Positions 31,044-38,359 of a stretch of DNA of 64,000 nucleotides are shown in pieces; the stretch's first letter is position 1, and every line of letters begins with the position of its first letter. The translations under genes and the position numbers were made by a program. The notes below the pieces were generated by a model. It was not told the origin of the DNA, searched no databases, and saw only the letters and a program-made list of their open reading frames with translations. The stretch comes from a virus: the IMG/VR virus record IMGVR_UViG_3300025674_000016, positions 1 to 64,000 of that record, one strand, 5' to 3'.

Positions 31044-31522
31044 GTAGCTATATAAACTATGTTTTAAATAACTTTCCTCAAGATACTTGTGTGCTAGAAA
31101 TAGGCGCAGGATTTAGGAGCACAAAGTCTTTCTCTCAGTATTTCAATAAGATGTATAGCATTGAACATGATCATAGTTTTATAGGGCACTATGATAGTGA
31201 ATATTTACACGTTGAAATAAATAACGAAACTGGATGGTATGATGTTGATCAATTTCGTAAAAATTTACCAAAAGATTATGATTTAATAATTCTAGACGGC
31301 CCACAAGGCGGATTCATACCATCCAAACCAAGCAATAAAGAATTTAGGTATGGGTTTTGTAATCTTTTTCAAGATATCAAGAAAAATGTTATAATAATAG
31401 TTGATGATACAGATAGACCTTGGAGAGAAGTAGAGGTTGTAGAATTTTTGAAGAGTAAGGGATATAGAGTAGACGTTAAAGATGGCTTCACGGTTTGCCA
31501 CCCCCAAAAAGAATTAAAATGA
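31040..31522 (+). CDS. Small SAM-methyltransferase-like protein
   Basis: A 160-residue protein. TCVLEIGAGFRSTKSFSQYF is a motif I-type loop, with MYSIEHDHSF after it for motif II and DYDLIILDGPQGG for motif IV. The fold resembles a truncated class I methyltransferase as in other surface-glycan loci. The catalytic function is inferred. Confidence 0.6.
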   Translation: MSSYINYVLNNFPQDTCVLEIGAGFRSTKSFSQYFNKMYSIEHDHSFIGHYDSEYLHVEINNETGWYDVDQFRKNLPKDYDLIILDGPQGGFIPSKPSNKEFRYGFCNLFQDIKKNVIIIVDDTDRPWREVEVVEFLKSKGYRVDVKDGFTVCHPQKELK

Positions 31523-32271
31523 AAATAATAACAATTTTTAATTATCCTGATGTCAAAAGATACAATGATATGTGCATAATTTGGGCAACACAAATTAGAA
31601 AATATTGCCCAAAGATAACTGTACAGGTTTTAAGTGAAAACACTGTTCCAACAGTAGTTCAGGATTTTTTATTAAAAAACAATATACAAATTATAAATAA
31701 ACATCGAAAAGATAATATATTTAGTTTTAATTCTGATATATCAAAAAAGGCACAACACAACATTTTTTTTAAAATGTACAATTTGTGTAATGAGGTTGAG
31801 CCGTATATATTTATAGATGCAGATGCATTTCTACTTTCTGATATTGAAGATTTGTTGATAGCATCAAGAGATAAACCTTTCATAGCCGTTAATCATGAAA
31901 AAATCCCTAAACACTGTGCTCACTTACCATACAACTTCTTAAACACCGGCATGATGGTGGTTTCTGATCCATCTTTTTTAAATTTTAATAAAAAGATAGA
32001 AATCCTAAAGAGAGATCGAACTTTCAGATACCCAGGCACAGACCAGTCTCTAGTGAATTCATATGTTAAGGAGCTGGGTTATGATTATGAGCATCCGTTG
32101 GTTGGCTTTGGCTGGAATCATTGCGCTGGCTATACAAAGTTTATTGAAGGCGACATAGCTGTGTCTGCCGGACTCGGATCTGAATATAGAATTAATCTCA
32201 ATCATTATTGGCATGAATTTAAACCTTGGAATGTTAATTGTCCAATCTTTAAAAAACATTTAAGGAAATAA
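31519..32271 (+). CDS. Glycosyltransferase-like protein (GT8-like)
   Basis: A 250-residue protein, started at the ATG overlapping the previous stop (MKIITIFNYPDVKRYNDMCI). YIFIDADAFLLSDIEDLL contains the DxD with the conserved context of GT8/nucleotide-sugar transferases, and LNTGMMVVSDPSF and TDQSLVNSYVKE are the following GT8-like motifs. Confidence 0.75.
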   Translation: MKIITIFNYPDVKRYNDMCIIWATQIRKYCPKITVQVLSENTVPTVVQDFLLKNNIQIINKHRKDNIFSFNSDISKKAQHNIFFKMYNLCNEVEPYIFIDADAFLLSDIEDLLIASRDKPFIAVNHEKIPKHCAHLPYNFLNTGMMVVSDPSFLNFNKKIEILKRDRTFRYPGTDQSLVNSYVKELGYDYEHPLVGFGWNHCAGYTKFIEGDIAVSAGLGSEYRINLNHYWHEFKPWNVNCPIFKKHLRK

Positions 32272-32272
32272 A

Positions 32273-33169
32273 GTGAAAAAAGCTTTAGTAACTGGTGGCG
32301 CTGGATTTATTGGCTCAAATCTAGTTGATAGATTGATAAATATGAATTTCGAAGTCTTGGTTGTTGATAATGAATCTTCTGATTCGCACGAGTCGTTCTA
32401 TTGGAACGAAAAAGCTTCGAACTATAAACTAGATATCAGAGAGTACTCCAAAATTAGGCCGCTTTTTGATGGAGTTGATTTTGTTTTTCATTTAGCGGCA
32501 GAGTCTAGAATACAGTCTGCCATCGATAATCCTGTTGATGCTGTTTCTACTAATGTGCTTGGTACTTGCAATATTTTACAAGCAGCAAGAGAAGCAAATG
32601 TAGAAAGAGTGATATACTCTTCCACCTCTTCTGCCTACGGGCTAAAAAATACCCCCCCAATGCTTGAAGATATGCCTTCTGATTGTCTGAATCCATACTC
32701 GGTGTCTAAGGTTTGTGGAGAAGAACTATGTAAGGTTTATACTAATCTATTCGGACTAAAAACAATAATATTTAGATATTTTAATGTTTACGGAGAAAGA
32801 CAACCTACAAAAGGTAAATATGCCACAGTTGTTGGCCTTTTTCTCAAGCAGAGAAGAGATGGACAACCAATGACAATAGTTGGAGACGGCCTCCAGACAA
32901 GAGACTTTACTTATGTTGGGGATATTGTGGACGCAAATATTAAAGCAATTTGTGCTACTAGTGGATTTGGAGAAAAATACAATATAGGTTGTGGATCTGA
33001 ATATAGCATATTAGAACTTGCAGAAATGATAGGCGGAGATTATGTTTTCACTGAGTCTAGGATAGGTGAGACTAGAAATACTAGAGCGGATATAACTAAG
33101 GCTGAAAAAAAATTAAATTGGAAGCCAAAAACTAAATTAAAAGACTGGATTGACAGAACGAAAACTTAA
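32273..33169 (+). CDS. NAD-dependent sugar epimerase/dehydratase (SDR)
   Basis: A 298-residue extended SDR with a GTG start. The Rossmann loop is TGGAGFIGSNLVDRL, the catalytic Tyr-x3-Lys is PYSVSKVCGEE, and the active-site Ser lies in YSSTSSAYG. RYFNVYGERQPTKGKYATVV is typical of UDP-glucose 4-epimerase-like enzymes. It likely makes a nucleotide-sugar precursor for the operon's transferases. The exact sugar cannot be read from sequence. Confidence 0.85.
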   Translation: MKKALVTGGAGFIGSNLVDRLINMNFEVLVVDNESSDSHESFYWNEKASNYKLDIREYSKIRPLFDGVDFVFHLAAESRIQSAIDNPVDAVSTNVLGTCNILQAAREANVERVIYSSTSSAYGLKNTPPMLEDMPSDCLNPYSVSKVCGEELCKVYTNLFGLKTIIFRYFNVYGERQPTKGKYATVVGLFLKQRRDGQPMTIVGDGLQTRDFTYVGDIVDANIKAICATSGFGEKYNIGCGSEYSILELAEMIGGDYVFTESRIGETRNTRADITKAEKKLNWKPKTKLKDWIDRTKT

Positions 33170-33178
33170 ATACTATTG

Positions 33179-33187
33179 TGATATAAT
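33179..33187 (+). promoter_or_regulatory. Possible extended -10 promoter before the GDP-mannose epimerase gene
   Basis: TGATATAAT fits TG-n-TATAAT and ends 19 bases before the ATG at 33207, in a 37-base gap. A TTGACA at 33150-33155 is 26 bases away, too far to be its -35. It may be an internal promoter serving the last part of the operon. Confidence 0.4.
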
Positions 33188-33206
33188 TGCAGAAAGGAGC
33201 TTTAAT

Positions 33207-34259
33207 ATGAAGAAAATATTAGTACTAGGGGCCGGTGGCTTCATTGGTGGAGCAATGGTAAAAAGGTTGAAAAAAGATGGGCATTGGGTTCGAGGTGTAG
33301 ATTTAAAGTATCATGAATTTTTTGATATTACTAAAATTGCAGATGATTTTGTAATTGGAGACTTGAGAGACCCTAGGTTCGTTGCTTCGATTATGATAGC
33401 ACCAAATCAAACTAACAAAAATGATTATCAAAATTCTTTTGATGAGGTTTATCAATTTGCTGCCGATATGGGAGGAGCAGGTTTTGTTTTCACTGGAGAA
33501 AACGATGCAGATATAATGCACAATTCTGCAATTATCAATTTAAATGTTGCAGAACAGTGCGTTAAAAATTCTGTTAAAAAAGTGTTTTATTCATCATCTG
33601 CCTGCATGTATCCAGAACACAACCAAGAAGATCCAGACAATCCAAATTGTAAGGAGGATTCAGCATACCCAGCAAATCCAGATTCAGAGTATGGGTGGGA
33701 AAAGTTGTTTAGTGAGAGATTATGGTTGGCTTTTTCTAGAAATTATAATTTAAACGTCTCGGTAGCTAGATATCATAATATTTTTGGTCCAGAAGGAACT
33801 TGGCAAGGTGGAAGGGAAAAAGCACCAGCGGCTTTTTGTAGGAAAGTCGCCCTAGCATCTAGCGGAGATTCAATTGAAGTTTGGGGACCGGGAACACAAA
33901 CTAGGTCTTTTCTTTATATTGACGAATGTATAGAAGCAACTTTGAGATTGATGAATTCAGAATTTAATGGACCTGTAAATATTGGAAGCGAAGAGATGCT
34001 TTCTATTAATGACTTTGCCGAGATGGCAATTACTATTTCTAGAAAAGATTTATCAATAAATAATATACAAGGAGAAGAATTCTTTAAAAAATATGGTTAC
34101 AAGTGTCCCATTGGGGTCAATGGCAGGAATTCTGACAATGCTCTTTACGAGTGTGAGATTGGTTGGCGAGTATCTCAACCACTTTTGGAAGGTATGAAAA
34201 AAACTTATCAGTGGATCAAGTCCGAGGTTGATAGAACTAGGGTTGTAAATGATGATTGA
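33207..34259 (+). CDS. GDP-mannose 3,5-epimerase-like SDR
   Basis: A 350-residue extended SDR starting MKKILVLGAGGFIGGAMVKR, with GAAAGGAG before the ATG. FAADMGGAGFVFTGENDADI and FYSSSACMYPEHN are signatures of GDP-mannose 3,5-epimerase. Tyr-x3-Lys is in SEYGWEKLFSE. The enzyme makes GDP-L-galactose (and L-gulose) from GDP-mannose. In bacteria and phages it serves surface polysaccharide synthesis. The upstream gene provides a second SDR, so at least two activated sugars are made. Confidence 0.85.
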   Translation: MKKILVLGAGGFIGGAMVKRLKKDGHWVRGVDLKYHEFFDITKIADDFVIGDLRDPRFVASIMIAPNQTNKNDYQNSFDEVYQFAADMGGAGFVFTGENDADIMHNSAIINLNVAEQCVKNSVKKVFYSSSACMYPEHNQEDPDNPNCKEDSAYPANPDSEYGWEKLFSERLWLAFSRNYNLNVSVARYHNIFGPEGTWQGGREKAPAAFCRKVALASSGDSIEVWGPGTQTRSFLYIDECIEATLRLMNSEFNGPVNIGSEEMLSINDFAEMAITISRKDLSINNIQGEEFFKKYGYKCPIGVNGRNSDNALYECEIGWRVSQPLLEGMKKTYQWIKSEVDRTRVVNDD

Positions 34260-34599
34260 ATATAGACCGTGGGGCAACTACGTCGTATTACATGATGGAG
34301 AAGATTGCAAAGTAAAAAGAATTATCGTAGGACCAGGGCACAGACTGTCCCTACAATCACACGAGTACAGACAAGAGCATTGGATTATTGTTGAAGGCAA
34401 AGGTGTGATGGAAGTCGGCAAAAGCAAACGAAATATCGAAGCAGGCACCGACATCTTTATTCCAAAGCGAACAAAACACAGAATTAAAAACATAGGCGAA
34501 ACAGACCTTGTTTTTATCGAAGTTCAGACAGGCACCTATTTTGGTGAAGACGACATTATTAGATACGAAGACGATTACGGTAGACTGGAGGAAAAATGA
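34249..34599 (+). CDS. Sugar-isomerase-type cupin (mannose-6-phosphate isomerase-like)
   Basis: A 116-residue single cupin. RPWGNYVVLHDG, then GHRLSLQSHEYRQEHWIIVE with three His-type ligands, and IFIPKRTKHRIKN match the type II phosphomannose isomerase/GMP cupin. It could supply mannose phosphates for the GDP-mannose route used by the preceding epimerase. It begins within the end of that gene and overlaps the next by ATGA. Confidence 0.8.
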   Translation: MMIEYRPWGNYVVLHDGEDCKVKRIIVGPGHRLSLQSHEYRQEHWIIVEGKGVMEVGKSKRNIEAGTDIFIPKRTKHRIKNIGETDLVFIEVQTGTYFGEDDIIRYEDDYGRLEEK

Positions 34600-34781
34600 C
34601 ACTATCAAATCAAGCACTAGGCGCTATTATGATGGCGCTGCAAAAAGCACTAATGGAACAATCAGACATTACAAAAACTTTAAAAGGCTTCGAGTTCGTC
34701 CAAGACGACTCAGGTGAATTAATCGTAACCAACCCACCAATTGTTCAGTTGGGCAAAAAAGAACCACACAATCTAGACTGA
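34596..34781 (+). CDS. Small conserved phage protein (61 aa)
   Basis: A 61-residue protein (MTLSNQALGAIMMALQKALM, EQSDITKTLKGFEFV). The pattern ALGAIMMALQK-LMEQ-DI is familiar from small proteins near late-gene regulators in marine T4-like phages. The role is unknown. It forms an ATGA/TGATG-coupled series with neighbours on both sides. Confidence 0.65.
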   Translation: MTLSNQALGAIMMALQKALMEQSDITKTLKGFEFVQDDSGELIVTNPPIVQLGKKEPHNLD

Positions 34782-35032
34782 TGCCAATTTACACTTACCA
34801 CTGCACAAGTTGCGAAAAGCAGTTTGACAAGTTTCATTCTATGTTGGACACACCAACAACTTGCGATTTGTGCGGAGAACAAGACTGCTTAACAAAACAA
34901 ATTCCAGAACTAAGCAGCATCAAAAAACAAGAAAGTGGGCCTAGAGTGGGAGATATCGTGAAAAAACACATTGAAGAAGCCAAGCGTGATCTCAAAGAGG
35001 ATCGACAACTGGCGATACAGGAGATCGAATAA
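34781..35032 (+). CDS. FmdB-like zinc-ribbon protein
   Basis: An 83-residue protein. MPIYTYHCTSCEKQFDKFHS and TTCDLCGEQDC form the two Cys pairs of an FmdB-type zinc ribbon, followed by a charged helix. Such proteins in T4-like phages lie near late transcription genes. Regulatory function is suspected but not proven. Confidence 0.7.
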   Translation: MPIYTYHCTSCEKQFDKFHSMLDTPTTCDLCGEQDCLTKQIPELSSIKKQESGPRVGDIVKKHIEEAKRDLKEDRQLAIQEIE

Positions 35033-35370
35033 TGGCTTGGTTGCTTGCGTTTTTTATAATTTTGAGCATTGCCTCGATTGCATTCAATGGGGTGCTCTTG
35101 TGGTATAACCGAGAAGCAGTTAAAAAAATAGTTTTTGTCTCGGACAACTTGGGCGACATGATGGGCTACTTTAAAGAGTTTCAGGTTCATCTTGAAAGCC
35201 TTTATGAAATGGAAGTGTTTTATGGTGACGAAACAATTAAAGGTCTTATTGATCACACAAAGTTCATGGTTGATCAAATAGGAGACTTTGAAGAAATATA
35301 TTCTCTAACAAGAGAAGAGGAAGAACAGGATGACGGAGAACTCGGACCCGAAGCCGAAGAAGAAGCGTAG
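35032..35370 (+). CDS. Single-pass membrane protein (112 aa)
   Basis: A 112-residue protein beginning with one hydrophobic helix (WLLAFFIILSIASIAFNGVL), then a charged, acidic helical domain (YFKEFQVHLESLYEMEVFYG; SLTREEEEQDDGELGPEAEE). It resembles small proteins preceding gp55 in marine T4-like phages. Its 3' end overlaps the sigma factor gene by 41 bases. Confidence 0.65.
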   Translation: MAWLLAFFIILSIASIAFNGVLLWYNREAVKKIVFVSDNLGDMMGYFKEFQVHLESLYEMEVFYGDETIKGLIDHTKFMVDQIGDFEEIYSLTREEEEQDDGELGPEAEEEA

Positions 35371-36043
35371 AAAAAGAAAAAAGAATTTATATTTCACCTC
35401 TGTTCACGAAGAGGCTATCATTGAATATTCCAAGACAACCGACAAAAAGCGTCGTGGCGAGCTTTATGTTGAATTTATTCAACCAGCATTCAATGAAATG
35501 GTTGACAAGATAGTCTATACCTATAAGTTTACTTCTCTACCCAACATAGATTACCTGAAAGACGACTGCAAGATCTGGCTTACGATGATCTTGGATAAGT
35601 ACGACAAGGACAAAGGCTACAAAGCTTTTTCTTATTTTAGCATTGTCACAAAAAACTGGTTTATTCAAAAGGTCAAAAAAACAAAAGTCAATTGTCAAAG
35701 GGAAATCTCTTATGAAGATGCCTTTAAGGATGAGGACTCTCAAGCAGTAACCCACCATGAATATGAAAAGATAAGAGAAGAAGAGGAATTCTGGATGAGC
35801 TTTGCAGAAGAAATGCAAAGTTGGGATGAAGAACTTTTAAAAGAGAATGAACAAAAAGTCTTAAAAGCAGTCAAAATACTCTTTGAAAGTTGCGATGATA
35901 TAGAAATTTTTAATAAAAAAGCTATTTACCTATACTTGAGAGAGCTAACTGGTCTCAATACAAAACAAGTTGTAAGTAACCTAAACAAGCTTAGGGAAAA
36001 GTACAGGACTTTTAAAAAGAAATGGCACGACGGAAAGATCTAG
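35330..36043 (+). CDS. Late-transcription sigma factor, T4 gp55-like
   Basis: A 237-residue protein. A basic N-terminus (PKPKKKRRKRKKNLYFT) leads into YSKTTDKKRRGELYVEFIQP, AFNEMVDKIVYTYKFTSLPN and GYKAFSYFSIVTKNWFIQKV, the region-2-like core of gp55 that recognises late -10 elements and binds host RNA polymerase. T4 gp55 is 185 residues, so this has an extended C-terminal helical part (LYLRELTGLNTKQVVSNLNK). It would direct late (tail, head) gene expression with a sliding clamp encoded elsewhere. No canonical TATAAATA was found before the tail genes here. Confidence 0.85.
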   Translation: MTENSDPKPKKKRRKRKKNLYFTSVHEEAIIEYSKTTDKKRRGELYVEFIQPAFNEMVDKIVYTYKFTSLPNIDYLKDDCKIWLTMILDKYDKDKGYKAFSYFSIVTKNWFIQKVKKTKVNCQREISYEDAFKDEDSQAVTHHEYEKIREEEEFWMSFAEEMQSWDEELLKENEQKVLKAVKILFESCDDIEIFNKKAIYLYLRELTGLNTKQVVSNLNKLREKYRTFKKKWHDGKI

Positions 36044-36327
36044 ATTCCTATATTCAAGAAACAACAGACAACATCAGAAAAGATAGAGCTATGACCAATT
36101 TTTTGTTGACCGAGCTTATCCAAGAGATGAAAGCCGGAACACAACAAGAATATGGCCTTATTGCAGCAAAGTACGTTGAAACACTTCAGAGATCCAACGA
36201 ACAACTTGTAAAGCTCGCAGCACTGATTCAGAAAGATTCAAAGGGAGACCAAGGTCTCTCTCAAGAAGATAAACAAGATCTTTTTGATATGATTAATGCT
36301 GATGTAGGTGTAGATAGTGGCAGTTAA
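36022..36327 (+). CDS. Helical hypothetical protein next to gp55
   Basis: A 101-residue helical protein (MARRKDLDSYIQETTDNIRK, YVETLQRSNEQLVKLAALIQ). It starts 22 bases inside the gp55 gene and ends over the GTG of the hub gene. The family recurs in marine phages. Its place would fit a late-transcription co-factor or a baseplate assembly factor, but the sequence does not decide this. Confidence 0.6.
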   Translation: MARRKDLDSYIQETTDNIRKDRAMTNFLLTELIQEMKAGTQQEYGLIAAKYVETLQRSNEQLVKLAALIQKDSKGDQGLSQEDKQDLFDMINADVGVDSGS

Positions 36328-38335
36328 AAAGAACTCAGTAAACTTAACAGGAAAGCCTGGCGACTATACATATGGAATATTAAATTCCATTGAGAGGCCA
36401 ATTATTGGAAAGGCTGTACCTTCGCACGGTTCTGATCCTTGGAGTATGCTTAGTGTTGTTGCTTCTGAGTTTTATAAAGTTGATGCCCTGAAGAACACTG
36501 GTCCCTATAGAGGAATAGTGTTAAGAGTAGAATCTGGACCAGAAAAGAAAGCAAAAACGGCGGAACAAGGCGGAGCTTTGTTTGACGATCCTGATGATGC
36601 AACACACTATATCTATAACAACGAAACAGTTGGCGGAGATCCACCCGAACTAGTAAGAATAAAAGTTAGAGTACCGGAACTCCACGCACACATTAAAGCT
36701 CCTGAAAACTGGGGGGACGTAGATGGAGACCATCAACTTGTTATAGATCTACACCCCACATACGTTGCACAGACGGATCTGGTTCCACAACCAGCTATAG
36801 GAGATATAGTTTGGGTTGATTATACAAATAAAAATGATTTTACAGACCCCATCTATATAAGGCCAGTTACAGAAAAGCAGCACTTTATTGAGCTAATAGA
36901 GGGAATAGTAAGTAAATATGCTTTTTTAAATTGCAACAAGACCACGGCGGCAATAAACATGCCAGGGATAAAAATATCAGATACAGTACCTTCTGTTAAT
37001 TATGCAGCCAACCAAAACTATCCAAAAGGAACTAGAACAGTTCCACCGGGAGAAATAACAGAAATTCTGGAAGCAGGAGAAAGCGAGGGCATTCAAGCAC
37101 CAGAATCAGAAATCTCTCCAATCTTAGCTAAGATTGCAAAAGATGCTGGCATAGTAATTAAAGCTTGGGTTGGGAGGGCGGCTGGCAACGGGTATCGTAA
37201 TGTTATAGTTATGATGCCCAAGACAACAAATTTGGACAATCCTTTCGAATTGATATATCATTTTCATGGACACGCTAGTTGGTTTTCTGGGGGCACACCA
37301 AAGCACATATTAGAAAACATGAAGACGCTATCCGAGCAAAAAAGAAATTTTGTCCTAGTATACCCTCAGATGCCTTGGGGTGGGAATCAAAAATCTCCAA
37401 ATTCTTTTTTATATAGCTCAAAAGTAAATGGAATAAATGATCGTGAACCGGGAGTGTTTCTGGGGCCGCCAGCGGGGACTTCAAAGGGCGGGTCTTTTCA
37501 AGCTTTAAATGATCAAGTGTTAACTGTAATTAAAGAAGTTTTAAAGGGTGCGTCTCAAAGCGACGAAAGCACAATGCAAATTGGATTTCTAACTGTTACT
37601 TGCCATAGTCGAGGTGGTATTGCGCTGGCCATGATAGCCGCTACGGGCGGCTTTATGGAGGTAAAGCCAGATAAGATTACCTTGGGCGACGCAGACTATG
37701 GATATGGAGGCCCACCAGGAGAATATCGTAGAACCGAAAAAACACACTTTAACACGTTTACTAATAAAGACAGAAATCGTTACTATAATTCTGAGTTTCC
37801 ACAAGAACTGCTTGATCCAGATACTCAACCGTATGGGGAATTAACGCCAAGCATAAGGCCAACCGATGTAGTTTGGGAGTACTATGTAAAGGGAGCCAAA
37901 AAATTAGTAGAATATAACTTATTAGTCATTTCTCCTGAAAGGAGAGGAGATAGCCACACAGAAAGCTTGGCAACCTTTCCAAGGGCGGCTGCGCAAGAGT
38001 TAATAAGTCGGAGAATAGGCAAAGCAGTACCATCATCAAATCAAAAAAGGTTTGTGGAGGAATATGAAGATGGGACAACGGCTTCCATTAATTATGTTCC
38101 TTTGAATAAATCTCATAGTAAGATAGGCAGCGAAGATACCATAATATATGCTGGCAGCAGAGAGGATTTGCCAGTAGATAATGACTCTGGCAAAGAAATA
38201 AACCCAGAGGACGAAATTCCTATTGGAGGTGGAGTTGGAGTTGGATATGGGGATGGAGGTGATGAAGGCTTCCTTGATGGAGAAAATGCAAGCTTTGAAG
38301 AAGCCCCACCCCCAGAAGACGAAACTGAAGGATAA
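36317..38335 (+). CDS. Baseplate hub/spike OB-fold protein fused to alpha/beta-hydrolase-like domain
   Basis: A 672-residue protein with a GTG start. Residues about 100-190 look like the gp5/VgrG-type OB-fold (LVRIKVRVPELHAHIKAPEN, PAIGDIVWVDYTNKNDF). Residues about 270-560 are hydrolase-like: NVIVMMPKTTNLDNPFELIY, HFHGHASWFSGG (oxyanion-type HGH), FVLVYPQMPWGG, then TVTCHSRGGIALAMIAATGG with Ser in the nucleophile elbow, and GDADYG as an acid candidate. It would place an esterase or amidase at the tail tip. A Gly-rich C-terminus (GGGVGVGYGDGGDEG) follows. The substrate is unknown. Confidence 0.65.
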   Translation: MAVKKNSVNLTGKPGDYTYGILNSIERPIIGKAVPSHGSDPWSMLSVVASEFYKVDALKNTGPYRGIVLRVESGPEKKAKTAEQGGALFDDPDDATHYIYNNETVGGDPPELVRIKVRVPELHAHIKAPENWGDVDGDHQLVIDLHPTYVAQTDLVPQPAIGDIVWVDYTNKNDFTDPIYIRPVTEKQHFIELIEGIVSKYAFLNCNKTTAAINMPGIKISDTVPSVNYAANQNYPKGTRTVPPGEITEILEAGESEGIQAPESEISPILAKIAKDAGIVIKAWVGRAAGNGYRNVIVMMPKTTNLDNPFELIYHFHGHASWFSGGTPKHILENMKTLSEQKRNFVLVYPQMPWGGNQKSPNSFLYSSKVNGINDREPGVFLGPPAGTSKGGSFQALNDQVLTVIKEVLKGASQSDESTMQIGFLTVTCHSRGGIALAMIAATGGFMEVKPDKITLGDADYGYGGPPGEYRRTEKTHFNTFTNKDRNRYYNSEFPQELLDPDTQPYGELTPSIRPTDVVWEYYVKGAKKLVEYNLLVISPERRGDSHTESLATFPRAAAQELISRRIGKAVPSSNQKRFVEEYEDGTTASINYVPLNKSHSKIGSEDTIIYAGSREDLPVDNDSGKEINPEDEIPIGGGVGVGYGDGGDEGFLDGENASFEEAPPPEDETEG

Positions 38336-38359
38336 TTTTTTTAATAACGAGGTTTTATA

